DNA of 64,000 nt. Source: Calliopsis andreniformis. Lineage: Eukaryota; Arthropoda; Insecta; Hymenoptera; Andrenidae. This document shows, one piece after another, positions 53,889-64,000 of the stretch. The DNA lies in contig NW_027480432.1 of NCBI RefSeq assembly GCF_051401765.1, forward strand, positions 13,162,501 to 13,226,500, given 5' to 3'. Made by a program: the position numbers and the translations under genes. Within the stretch, counting starts at the first letter, position 1. The number at the start of each line of letters is the position of its first letter. The notes under the pieces were generated by a model, which ran no database searches, was not told where the DNA came from, and saw only the letters and a list, made by a program, of their open reading frames with translations.

Positions 53889-55230
53889 TTAAGTGCTATT
53901 ATTTTGCCAGGCTACGGCTCTTCTTTTATTAAAATACTGTTTTAATGTCTTCCTCACTTGGAATGCAGCCCTGGCGGAATTGCCACTTTGTAGCGGCAAA
54001 TTTTGCAAAGCCACATTTGTTGTTGAACATGATGTAGATGCCGTGGGAGCGTCTACATTACTTGTGGAAACATTTTTCCCATCGTGCTTCCGAATAAAAT
54101 TGTGTAGAATACACGTGGATAATATAAAATAATCAATATTTTCCAGTGAACATTCAATGCGTTGATTATAAATTCTAAATTTTTGTGACAATATGCCAGT
54201 CTTCCATTTGTTGTCCCGGATATGGTCTCATTAAATATGTTTTCAAGAGGAAAGCTTCGTCTCCAACTAAAACAACTGAAGCTTTTTTCGTGGAGTTTGG
54301 TAGCGATGCTTCTTTTGGAACATTTAAAGTTTCACGTTCCAATTCTTTTTCAAAACTGGAATGCGAAAAAATTCCACCATCGCTATTCTTTTCGTAAGAC
54401 CCTACATCTACGGCAACAAAATTATATTGTGCGTCAATAACAACCAACAAAACGATCGAAAATGTTTTCTTATAATTGAAATATTGCGTCCCGGTATTCG
54501 CAGGAGCTTTTATAAATACGTGCTTTCCGTCTATCGCACCATGCAGTTGGGAAAGTTCCATAGTTCGTTAAATTCTTTGGCTATTTCCTTCCATTTTTCC
54601 TTACTTGGCAGTGGCATTGTTTCTTACATGAGGCATTCCACTATTGCTCTGCATGTATCGTTCACAATAGTGTGTCCGTGCTTTGGCTGAGGCGATAGCT
54701 AAATGAAATTGTTTTATAAGAATTGCTAGTTGTTACAAATCTGAAACAAAATTGAACCATAATATTACGTGAAGCGTAAATATTAAATAATAAAGAATAA
54801 CAGTTATTGAATAATGAATCCGAAACGGAACTCCAAGAAAGTAATACAAGTAGTTGGTATAAACAATGAAATTTTTTGTCCATTTAACTCACCTTAGAGT
54901 AACTGCCAATCGTTCCTTGGGGGTGATAGATAATCTCCATCGTGTATCTTTCTTTTTTATACGGTGTTCTATCTTAGATAATAATACTTCGAATGTACAT
55001 CTTGACATTCTAAGATATTCCGCAAATTTTAGTTCGTCCTTTATTAGTTCTTTGTTCTGTGTCACAAATTCACCTTCACTATTTCTTTTCTTTCATGCAT
55101 CATGGACCCACTTTCTTTTTACACTTTCCTCTTCCTTTTCTTCCTTTTGCTCCTCCATAATGGCCACTAATGCAATTAATTCCTCGTCAAAAAAAGAAGC
55201 CACATTTAATAATTTTTTCCTTCTCGTACA
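53889..55230 (-). pseudogene. HARBI1-like transposase (deleted and frameshifted)
   Basis: The N-terminal exon (55195-54893, minus) reads IALVAIMEEQKEEKEEESVK, then ELKFAEYLRMSRCTFEVLLS and SITPKERLAVTLR, followed by a GT donor; a TGA interrupts it after VHDA. The second part has LHGAIDGKHVFIKAPANTGT (first catalytic D), FNYKKTFSIVLLVVIDAQY and VLVGDEAFLLKTYLMRPYPG (second acidic block). The usual NYRLSRARR...AFGIL block is then missing. The last part resumes in another frame with LSQKFRIYNQRIECS and ILSTCILHNFIRKHD. A small frameshift also precedes LHGAIDG. The protein is dead. Confidence 0.8.
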
Positions 55231-55380
55231 CGACTCTTGAAAACCAACTGTATTCCTACTCGTTCAAGAGCACCCTGAGGTATAGTTACACGATCCATGA
55301 CGCGACGGCTAAACACTCGAAAGGCCGGGCCCGAATCGCCCAGACATGTGTGATTCGACCTTTAACCGGCGTTAAAACTG

Positions 55381-55690
55381 TGGTATTGTCAGATACTCCT
55401 AGAATTCGTTTCTTATTTTCTTCAGAAATGTAGGCATCTGGCCAACGTCAAGTCCCAAGAGTTTTTTTCAACCACTTCACACCATCATAAAAACGGCCTC
55501 CCTGCCAAGGACCCAAAACTTTCTCTTTACCCTCTTTACCCCACTAAGCTTTTCCTTGTCCTTGCACCCCCTTATTTTGTCAGAAAGAATTAGACCTCTG
55601 AACTGAACACATCGTTTTGTAATAAAGAGTATTGAATTATATATCTCGACAATTCGTGTTTAATTTGCCATCCTCCGGGTATACGACAGT
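55381..55690 (-). repeat. Putative LTR (left copy)
   Basis: 55381-55545 matches 63838-64000 in the same orientation at roughly 85% by eye. Shared blocks are TTGTCAGATACTCCTAGAA, TCTTCAGAAATGTAGGCATC and CTTTACCCTCTTTNCCCACT. The two copies are 8.46 kb apart and bracket BEL-type gag and pol relics on the minus strand, which suggests a pair of LTRs. The outer boundary near 55690 is a guess. Confidence 0.55.
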
Positions 55691-57185
55691 ATCAACGAAA
55701 GCTAAATCTATACAAACACTACTGTATGTATACATATCTCTGGAACGCTGGTTATAGCATTATAGCCTGTCGAGTATATCAAATAAGACAACGTCTGTAT
55801 GGTTTTAATTATTCTTTATAATATTGTCTTTACGTATCTACACGACTTTATGATACTGATCACGGAATTCTAATCGCCTCTCGTCTCTTTGCCTCCATTG
55901 AACTTCACGCTCGATAACATTAAAAACAATGACATCCAGTTCTTATATATGGTGTCCTGATTGAATAACATCAAGCGCCGACAAGCCCATTATGGAACTG
56001 TCAATTCTATAATCTAAATAATAATTATTTGCATTGTCAGCGCACACAGTTTTTATTTGTATAATGTCTGTAAATTATTTATTTCGTTTAATTTGAAGTT
56101 TTCGCTCTAGGTCATTCACAGAATATGAATGTAACATTTGATTAATCAGTGCACAACGGATAATATGCGTAGTAATTAATCGTTTGGACATGGCAATGTT
56201 ATGCGATAATAATTGAATGCTCCGCTAACATACGAATGAGATGATGAAACACTATATTATTTGATTACGAAAAACAGAAGGATAGGTTATTCAATCCGTT
56301 ACTGTATAGGTTGGATTGTTACAATGTTAAAAAGCTTGTCGATTTATTGCCTCTCCTATACTTTGACTTATTTATAACAAATCTCTTACATCAAATACCG
56401 TCCCTTAAGCGTAGAACTTGAATCTTGTTACTCCTGTATTTAAGGATGGAAACAGACCTTTTGTTTCTAGTTATAGGCTGATAAGTAAACAAAACCTCAT
56501 GTCAAGGATATTGGAGAACATAGTTTCGCACAAATAATCATTTTTATTAAAAAATGTATTAACTGAAGAACAACACAGTTCTGTGGCAGGCTGTTCTACT
56601 GTAACTAGTTTAAGAAATTACAGTCGATCCATATATATATATTAGTTACTTTGCAACAAACAACAAAGTAGCGGCTATAGCGGTGGTTATCGATCGCGAT
56701 GCCCAATATGAGCTTCAACCGAGTAATTTTGATAATGTTAACATAATAAAATTAGAAAATACGTGAAAAATTATTTAAAGAAAAATTTGTATCAAATAAG
56801 AAATGAAACATTAGTTTCATTATATTGATATTATAAAAAAATTATATTCATGTTCAATTACACAAATGCGTAATTAGTTCAAAATAATATACAGCTAATA
56901 CTTATGATCACAATAATCATATCACTGCCATGTGAATCACAAAATCAACCACCGAGAAAGAGGTACAGAATTCTCCGATCGGCAATGGATACCTCGGTGC
57001 TCCCCTGTGCGTTACGAGAATGTAACAGGCCAGGAAGATAAAATTATAGAATCCGCATTACGCTTGAGAAGTAGGAAAGCCATCTAGAGGAGAGCTCTTT
57101 GAACCGATAGCCCAGTCAAAATTTGGGATTCCTATCCTAATTCCAACGCCTCTTTCCTTTTCTAAATACTTCTTTTAAATTTTTT
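55691..57185. other. Noncoding DNA inside the putative LTR element
   Basis: AT-rich, with no recognisable BEL integrase or other coding. The 3' part of pol appears to be lost here, and other sequence may have inserted. Confidence 0.35.
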
Positions 57186-57890
57186 AGATTGGAACGTAAC
57201 GCCATTCAGCATTTGAGAGTGACGTTTGGATTTTCGACACGCGGTTGGCTACTACCACCTTCTATGTCGATGGGTGTTTTTTCAATCAAGCGAAAGCTAT
57301 TGTGGAACCTATCCAGCAGACCCCGCGTTCTGTTTTTATTGCAAGTGAGTTTTTCACACGCAAGATTAGTTCGGCGAGCAGTACGGTGCTGTTCAATTCA
57401 AGAACTGAGATCGATTGTATTTTGATCGGAGCCACTTGCGTTTTTGCCATTAACAGTGATGTAAACACAGCATTTGTTTAATGTCCTTACTAGTAGATAG
57501 GTGATGGCAGAATAGGTTACGAGTGAAGCGTCACAAAATCCGTACAGTTCCCAGGGAAATTGCGTTAGCTCCGTATCGGATCCATCGGGCAATTTTCCAT
57601 TTGTACAACTTGTTTCAATCTGCTCATTTGTTCTGCTTAGAATAAACAGATTTGATCAATGTTTTCCACATTTTGAGCGTCTTCGCGGAAACGAGCTCGT
57701 CTCACGTTTTTCCAACTACTGGAATTGTATCAAAATTTTCGTACGAATCATGACTGGCGAGAGCCAGCGAAGTGGATCGTATAGTTTTACAATCTCCAAA
57801 AACAAGGCAGGCTTTGTGATCGGTGTTGTAGACGGTTGAAACTGTTGTAGATTGAAATAGAAATAATCTCCGAATGGTATCCATTTTAGG
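57186..57890 (-). pseudogene. BEL/Pao-type pol relic (RT to RNase H / peptidase-linked region)
   Basis: Minus-strand frames, broken by shifts, show LYGFCDASLVTYSA, LLMAKTQVAPIKIQSISVLE and, after a stop, VVVANRVSKIQTSLSNAEWR. This order (GFCDAS, AKTRVAPLK..LELC, then VANRV..I and WRHVP) is typical of BEL/Pao elements downstream of the reverse transcriptase. Upstream frames (57884-57702) resemble the preceding connection region. Many stops and shifts; truncated after the WRYVP block. Confidence 0.7.
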
Positions 57891-59383
57891 CCGAGTCCTT
57901 TAATTTGGAATCATCGAACAAAGTAAGGTCAACTGTGTGAGAGTGTGAGCTCTGGAATATTTTGCAATAAATCAGGTGGATTTTCAGTCCATGTATGTAT
58001 GAGATTTCTCATTTAATATCTTCAGATTGGTTAGCATAAAATACATATGTAGATAGTGTTTTGAAAATGTTTTAATGTCAGCTATATGAATATAAAATAA
58101 AAAACAGCGTTCCATTAAAAAATGTACCCGTGATCTTCATACAGCTTTGCAAGGTCATCACAGGGTCAATTTGATATAGGCATCATATGCGCTTCTTCGA
58201 ACCCTATAAGTTTTGTCTTAACTATTTTTTTGTATTATCAATATTTCTCCAGGTATTGAAGCGTTCATAGATAAAACATACACACTATATAAGATGGTGT
58301 GACGTGAGCGGGGATAAATGCGCGGCCCTTGTCGGACTGCGCCAAATCGACATAACCTTTCGAGTCGGAGGCCCACGAGGGGACGACGGCGACCACCGTA
58401 CTTGTAAGAGACGTGTAAAGACAGAGAGAGGAACCATAAGGCATTTCCCTCGCGGCCCAAATTTCTGTATTACGTGTGAGAGAATGCAAGTGTGAGCTAT
58501 TTTCGCGTGCCCACGTGTTAAGGGGCCTGAATCGATTATTAGAGCATTTGTAACCCGTTGCATGTGATCGAAGCCAGAATATACTGAGTTTCGTCCCTCA
58601 CATCGAGTCCAGGTTTAATCGTTGCCCAAAACGGTTAGTCACCGCTTTCCAGTGCCAGGAGGCACGAATCCCACCGTTCATTTACCAGTTCACAATCTCA
58701 GAATAACGGTAGAAACGGTCACAAACCCTGGTTTAGGAGTGCATGCGCGATGCGCAATATGCCTCCCTTCCCATACACTCGTACGTTGGCTGTTGCAAGA
58801 AACACAGATCGCAATACGTTCTCTGGTACACTACAGTGTGACGTCACTGCGGCGGATTACGTAGAGGCACGAGTATTCGTGTATATGTTTGCTGAGCTGT
58901 ATATAGGAACATTGTATCGTCCCGCTTTCCGCTTGCTCTGTGTAGACTTATTTATCAGGCGGCGCTTGCCAGCGTCGGCTTCTTGTGTTTCGAAGTGCAG
59001 AATGCTATGATGCTTTCCACTGCACTTTTGACAGACCGTCAAACTCCAGTGCTGGCAGCCTTTTATAAATTAGAAGCGTGGTTCAGGAGTCAGTTGCTTA
59101 AAATTATTACAATATATAATATTTCGTGCGGTTGACTACAAAACACGCACGCCTTGGATGTGGTGGAGTCGTCCTCGACTGCAGTATTGTGGTTTCGTAT
59201 GCGAGGTTTCAGCTGAGTGCCCAGCGTTGGTTTGCGTTGTTAGTTGGTGAAGACGAGTAGCGCGCACACATGCGTTTCAAGAAACTTTAACATCTCCTCA
59301 AACGAAGAGTAATTCTTGACGCGTTTCAACGACATTTCCCACTCTCACTCCATTTGTCCTTGATTAAAAGGACTAGCAGGTCA
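57891..59383. other. Segment between pol and gag relics
   Basis: No reverse-transcriptase catalytic core or protease could be read. Frames at 58.2-58.6 and 58.75-59.0 kb have no family resemblance. The region may be a later insertion or strongly decayed pol. Confidence 0.35.
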
Positions 59384-60146
59384 CTACATTCTTTCACTGG
59401 ATGGCCCAGCTGTTACAGTGCGACAAGTGTTTGCCTCTAACCGACTGTGACTTGCTAGATCATCCTTTCTAATTGGTTTCAGCTTTCGATGGGGTTCAAG
59501 TAGCTGGGTGATCACTATGCGTGGTTTCCCGAATTGATTCTTCAGGATTTCCCACGCCACCTTGAAGTTACAATCCGCAATTTCGAGAGATGCGATCGCT
59601 GTTAGAGCTTTTCCCTTCAAGCAGGCGATCAGATACTGCAAATGTTGCACATTCGACAAATGTTTGTTGCTGATTGTTCTAGCAGTAAAAAGATCCTCGA
59701 AATAATTTCACTTTCGAGAGTCCTCGCTGAATATTGGCAAACTCTGCTTGGAATTTGAGAATTGGTCGAGCCACATTCTTTGGATTTACATTGGTCAATT
59801 CCTAAGGCAACCCTTTCCTGCTCTTCAGGGAGTTTTGACATCTCTAACGTCAAGAAATACTGAACATCGAGTAACTAATTCTTAGCATGAGTCTTGTAAT
59901 TTTTATCAAAGAACTCATAGCCTTTAGGTTTTGCCATAGGAACTGTCTGCTTGAGTCTGGCATACCTCTCAAGGACGTCTTTCCATGTATCCGTAATTAT
60001 AGACCAGCTTTTCTTTCAAGAGTAGTGTAGTGAAATGGGCTCATCCTTTCTTCCTGAGGTTGACTATTAGATGAGTTGAGGTGATATCTTCGATATCGCT
60101 TTCAATAATCGACTGGACTGTCTCTTTTCTGTCGGGATTCGACATT
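59384..60146 (-). pseudogene. BEL/Pao-type gag relic
   Basis: The minus strand reads MSNPDRKETVQSIIESDIED at 60146, and later SNVQHLQYLIACLKGKALTA, IASLEIADCNFKVAWEILKN and QFGKPRIVITQLLEPHRKL (59659-59450). The YL.SCLKG.A...I..L...D.NY..AW.LL...+G pattern is the conserved gag block of BEL/Pao and related elements. Frames change several times, so it is non-functional. Its position upstream, in minus-strand sense, of the pol relic is as expected for one element. Confidence 0.7.
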
Positions 60147-60907
60147 CTGATTTGCTTCGAGAAGTAAGCTCTGCTCGACTATCAACCTCGGTGAATCACA
60201 AAAGAACGATTGCTTTTAACTTTTCTCAACCTTTAATTCGGCTCGAAAGACCTTGTTAGAGTCGATAAAGGTGTTCTAACGACGATCCGGATTAGGAAGA
60301 AAGGTGGGTTGAACTAAAGAAACATACAAATGTAATTCTCTTTGTCTGCCCTTAAAAAAAACAGACGTTTATTGAATAAAATATCCCAAAGGGAACTGAA
60401 GAAGGTGCCTTGGCATAGTCTCCTGGGGGGTGCATTCTCGTACGTACGATGAAATCATACTTGTCCCTTGTTGTCCTCAAGTGAGCTGACTCCAGTCTAC
60501 GAAAACCGTGCCTGTTAGAAGGGGGGACACTGCTTCGCTGTTATGCGCAACGTAGAGAAGTGGACTGTATTATCGGCACTTCTTCATAGCGAAGAAACCG
60601 TCGGTTGGCGAACGTACAGAGGCGAGTTAGACTCTTCTGTGTACAGAATGCACTTTATGGCATATTGTCCCGAACGATAAGAACGACAAAAAATAAATCT
60701 ATTGATACAACAATGTAAGCACATAGTTAAGAATATGACATAAGTAAAAACATCGTATTCGTAATCCTACGTTATGAGTGTAGCAAACATTCAAAATTAA
60801 TGTTTTCAGACCAATTGTAATTCGTTGGAGAATATATTACAATGACATGACTAAACACTAAATAATAATATTGTTCTGTTTTATTTTATGCTTATGGTTA
60901 CGAGTAT
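60147..60907. other. Leader-side DNA of the putative LTR element
   Basis: No gene. The sequence is mixed in composition and open frames are short. It lies between gag and a dispersed repeat that starts with TACAGGGTGT. Confidence 0.35.
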
Positions 60908-61230
60908 ATACAGGGTGTTACTGAACAGCACAGGATAAATTTAAGGGGTGATTCTAGAGACCAAAATAAGATGAAAATCAAGAATAACGATTTCGCGTTT
61001 GAGGTTTCGTTTGTTAGTGATGAGCGTCTAAAAATCTAGTGAAAGGCACCAGAAATGAACCCGCGTGGAGGCCTCGAATAGTGGTTGCCCAAACAGCAGT
61101 ATTGCAGTGACATAAGAGAAGAGAAAGGTCACAGTCCATCGAACAATTGATCGGAAATTTTACGACATCCGACAAAGCTACAGGATCCAAAATTCAGTTA
61201 AAATTGATGAATATCATTGAATAACAATAA
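60908..61230. repeat. ACAGGGTGT-ended repeat, including dispersed copy 2
   Basis: TACAGGGTGTTACTGAACAG opens the segment; AGGGGTGATTCTAGAG and AAAATAAGATGAAAATCA recall the 26.5 and 34.8 kb elements. From 61025 to 61230 it matches 31005-31195 (CTAAAAATCTAGTGAAAGGC, CACCAGAAATGAACCCGC, CAAAATTCAGTTAAAATTGA). Confidence 0.7.
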
Positions 61231-62249
61231 TCTTGTGTATTCGTTGCAACCCATTGGCCAATTCAAAACACTCACTATGAGATAGAAAGGGTTAATATGT
61301 TCACCTTCATGTAAACTATCTGTTCACTTCACACATTCACTTCATGAGCAACGAATGCTGCATGGTAAGAATATTACCGAAAATGGCGAAAAACTATATG
61401 CATTGTTACGCTAACTGTAAGAGCGATTAACTATCGAAAATTTTAATGAGCAATAGCATATGTAGATAGATATATAGTTGAAAAATTAAAAGCTAATACA
61501 GAGACACAACGCGCGCGATATGTTGGATGCAAATTGACGAATAGCGTGAAGGCTCTCGTGACGTTATCTCGCGCAATTAGACCTCACTTCGATACGGCAG
61601 GTGATCCATGTATTGGCGATCCGCGAAGGATCCTGCCTGTCCTAATTTCCGTAATCTAGTACTCTTCGTCGACAAGTCGCGAAATGCATGACAAGAGCTC
61701 GCGAGTTAATTCAACTTAATTTTTGTTTCTTTTCCTTTCTTTCTTTCTTCATTCATTAGCTGCATTACGTTCTTTACTTCGAGCCTAGATTTACGGGAGT
61801 GAATGAACTCAACAACTCACATAGAGTACGTAAAATACCTTAATCAGGTTTATAGTGCAACATAATTTATGATAATACTAAAATTTTCGCGTGTGATTCT
61901 TTTCTCTCTTTCAGCAGTTCTTCAACGTTAAATAAAGGTACATTCAGGCATAAACAACGACGATTAGGCATTGTTTTTGAATTTTGATCGGATTTGATTT
62001 AGATTGTTCTCTAGGTTTTTTTATTGATTTCTTTTTCTTTTGTTGTGTAAGTTACACAAATTACCTAATTTAACTTTAACTTTATTTTCTATGATTCTGT
62101 TTAATAAACTGGTAATAAGTGGGACTGCTGACGTACCAAGATTCTGACACGATGGACTGAGCGATGAGGGAGCGTGAAAACGGGAGTCTCACCTAACGAT
62201 CACTCCAATCGAAAGTATCTCAGCGAGGAGAACACAACTAATAACTATG
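61231..62249. other. Noncoding DNA, nothing recognised
   Basis: No coding family and no repeat partner were found in the window. Confidence 0.35.
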
Positions 62250-62430
62250 GTGCAGCAAGGCACAGTTTAGCAAAGGCCCGGTGTGCAGCAAGGCACAGAA
62301 TTCACAATCTAGTGCAGCAAGGCACAAATCAGTCAAAAATGTGCAGCAAGGCACAGAGGTTATGGACCTCACCACTGAGTGCAGCGACGGCACGGAAGTA
62401 AAAGTCCCCTTCGCGGGTGCAGCCTGACAC
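62250..62430. repeat. Six spaced copies of GTGCAGCAAGGCAC
   Basis: The 14-mer, itself GTGC-N6-GCAC, is at 62250, 62283, 62312 and 62341, and diverged at 62379 (GTGCAGCGACGGCAC) and 62417 (GTGCAGCCTGACAC). Start-to-start spacing is 33, 29, 29, 38 and 38 bp. The spacers differ, so this is not a simple tandem repeat. The overlapping reading frame at 62174-62401 is probably not a gene. Confidence 0.85.
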
Positions 62431-63836
62431 CTGGCACTGACCTCTATCTCAATCGGTTAATTGTTTAGCTAGACACTGTTACGTAAACTGTACCGAATTT
62501 TAATACCACTAATACGAAGCTGTTCGAACAACCAAGTGGAATCACAAACGTGAAACTTCCACGTATAATCAACAAACTGAATTGAGCGCTTCATGCCCAA
62601 AGCCAAAACAAAACAGAAAAACCTGCGATCTGTTATCACCGCCGTGCCAATAAAGATACCAACCCTGCTCCTATGGTTTCTTGAGCCCGTTGTATGACAT
62701 ACTCTTTATTCAGATTCTGATATTGATATCTGTTGTGATCTCCAAATTGTTGAGCACGTGTTGTCGCCATTTGTGTGCTCGAGTGGTCTGAAGGACATCG
62801 ATATCGCACGTCGATATCGTGGATTTACCTTGGTGTCTTGCGGTTACTCCTTGGACGACCACTGGTTAGCGGCGCACTCGCAAGGTACACTTATTGTGAG
62901 GCAGGTTTTACTCCTTCGCTGTACCGCTCTACTTCTGCGTCCACAAAAAACCTCCGTGTGACGAATAGATACACACGTGTGGGGTGGAGGCTATGTTGTA
63001 GAGCATAATCGAGATAGGCCGCCGTTATCAGCCACCGGGACTAGCTCAGCTAGTAAACGTTATTTTTCCGGCTCACGAAGCATAGTTTTCACTGAGCTTC
63101 GTTCGAGGCAGTCCGCTTAACAGGGCACAGAGCACAAAGAAGAGGTCACCGCCTGTCACCGCCGCAATGATAGACGCCGCAGAAACCTGCAGATTTAGTG
63201 GTCCTGCGACTCGGGATCACAGCCGTCAGAAGAGCCCCGAAGGGGGCCATAGAGTGGCTCTTGCCAATAATTGGTCGATATCCACATGTCGCCGTGATAG
63301 ATTGATTGCGAAATTACGCAACACGCACGGCCCAATCAGAAGAGCGGTAAGAAAGCACCGCGAAGCATGATCCTGTTGAGAGCAGCGGCTTCGGCCTTCT
63401 TTCTACCTTTCTACGAAGAACGTCGTCGAGGTTACAAATGCGATAAAAGCTTCCTTATATCTTCCTTCCGTGTATCTGGAATTAAGAATATTTTGTGCCA
63501 GAACTGCGTACGGTTGGACTCCTGGTGGACGCCTAAGGTCGGGTGTCGGTTGGCAGAAGGAAGGCGATTTCGCGTGCGAATTACCTACGGCCTGCAGACT
63601 ATGACGGAAGTCGAGTCAACGGCTAGGTATGAGGTTATGTTCCCCAAAAATTTTCGCGACTGAGAGTACTTTCGGCCTGTAGACTACGGATCATCGTATT
63701 CGCGACCACGCAAGCGGTTTTCCAAACGTGTCGGTAACGTGCGTCTCAACCTTGTCGCGATCCGCCAAACATCTTGGAAACGTAACCGATAGCGCGAGTA
63801 ACCACTGGCGACAACGTGGTCGTGGGACCTCTTGCG
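62431..63836. other. GC-richer DNA next to the right LTR copy
   Basis: Several open frames (for example 63167-63370 and 63367-63663) overlap on the plus strand but show no family resemblance. In the minus-strand sense this would be the 5' leader of the BEL-type element. Confidence 0.35.
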
Positions 63837-64000
63837 TGTTGTCAGATACTCCTAGAACTTGCTTCATATTTTTTTCTTCAGAAATGTAGGCATCTGGTCA
63901 TCATCAAGTCTCAATAGTTTCTTCCAAACACTTCGTAACACTATAAAACGACCTCTCTGCCAAGGGCTCAAAATTTTCTCCTTACCCTCTTTTCCCCACT
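63837..64000 (-). repeat. Putative LTR (right copy, cut by window edge)
   Basis: Matches 55380-55545 in direct orientation. In the minus-strand sense it would be the 5' LTR, ending CTGACAACA at 63837. The adjacent sequence CGCAAGAGGTCCCACG does not start with the TGG common in primer-binding sites, which weakens the assignment. Confidence 0.5.

Larger units (their letters stand above)
52480..55240. mobile_element. Second Harbinger element (decayed)
   Basis: A MADF-domain accessory gene on the plus strand and a HARBI1-like transposase on the minus strand converge, the classic Harbinger arrangement. I could not find convincing terminal inverted repeats, so the edges are approximate. It starts just after the TIR element that ends at 52459. 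The protein sequences are far from the Harbinger at 17.4-20.6 kb, so this is a different lineage. Confidence 0.7.

Noticed and set aside
62174..62401. 75-codon frame with Cys/Ala/Lys repeats
   Set aside because: Produced by the GTGCAGCAAGGCAC repeats; variable spacer lengths would break the frame.
63034..63110. tRNA-like start (GGGACTAGCTCAGCTAGTAA)
   Set aside because: Resembles a D-arm, but no anticodon stem, T-arm GTTCRA or acceptor pairing follows at the right distance.
61..64000. CRISPR arrays, bacterial operons, ribosome-binding sites
   Set aside because: Introns, poly(A) signals and insect transposons show this is eukaryotic nuclear DNA; no repeat-spacer array of CRISPR form is present.

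Overview
The window looks like AT-rich insect nuclear DNA, probably hymenopteran. The evidence is short GT-AG introns, a 5-bp TTAGG-type motif and AGGTTATGTT strings near gene starts, and a dense load of Tc1/mariner, Harbinger, hAT, piggyBac-like and BEL-type elements. Only three host genes can be supported. All were assembled by reading splice sites and checking that every exon phase agrees.

Layout. 1-10.1 kb: no complete gene; AT-rich DNA with a foldback, a mariner transposase relic, a 125-bp tandem repeat, and a 4-kb array of degenerate repeats in alternating orientation, interrupted by GC-richer islands that carry same-strand CAGGTG boxes. 10.1-16.3 kb (+): a Cys-loop ligand-gated chloride channel subunit of the insect group I / pHCl-2-like type in eight exons; a candidate signal-peptide exon lies at 9.17 kb. 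Its 3-kb last intron holds a TIR element and two nested TTAA elements. 16.7-21.2 kb: a Tc3-like transposon with doubled terminal repeats, split by a complete-length but dead Harbinger element. 22.9-46.9 kb (+): AASS (lysine-ketoglutarate reductase / saccharopine dehydrogenase), 9 exons, 911 codons. A 17.7-kb intron falls exactly between the LKR half and the SDH half. 47.05-49.03 kb (-): mitochondrial ribosomal protein S7, complete in five exons, convergent with AASS, with 115 bp between the two stop codons. 49-64 kb: no host gene recognised; TIR elements, a second dead Harbinger, and a decayed BEL/Pao-type LTR element whose two putative LTRs are near 55.4 kb and at the right edge.

The most striking architecture is the AASS inter-domain intron. 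It holds several long inverted repeats of about 1 kb (25.4-26.5, 26.5-27.5, 31.8-33.6, 33.6-34.8 kb), three of them abutting at TA dinucleotides, plus a retrotransposon gag relic, a LINE reverse-transcriptase relic and a hAT relic. The nascent AASS transcript would therefore contain several long hairpins between the sequences of its two enzyme halves.

The three genes are not obviously related in function: one is a neuronal or epithelial anion channel, one degrades lysine in mitochondria, and one is a small-subunit mitoribosomal protein. AASS and mRpS7 both act in mitochondria, but their convergence need not mean anything. Most other open frames are short, AT-rich and have no recognisable family.
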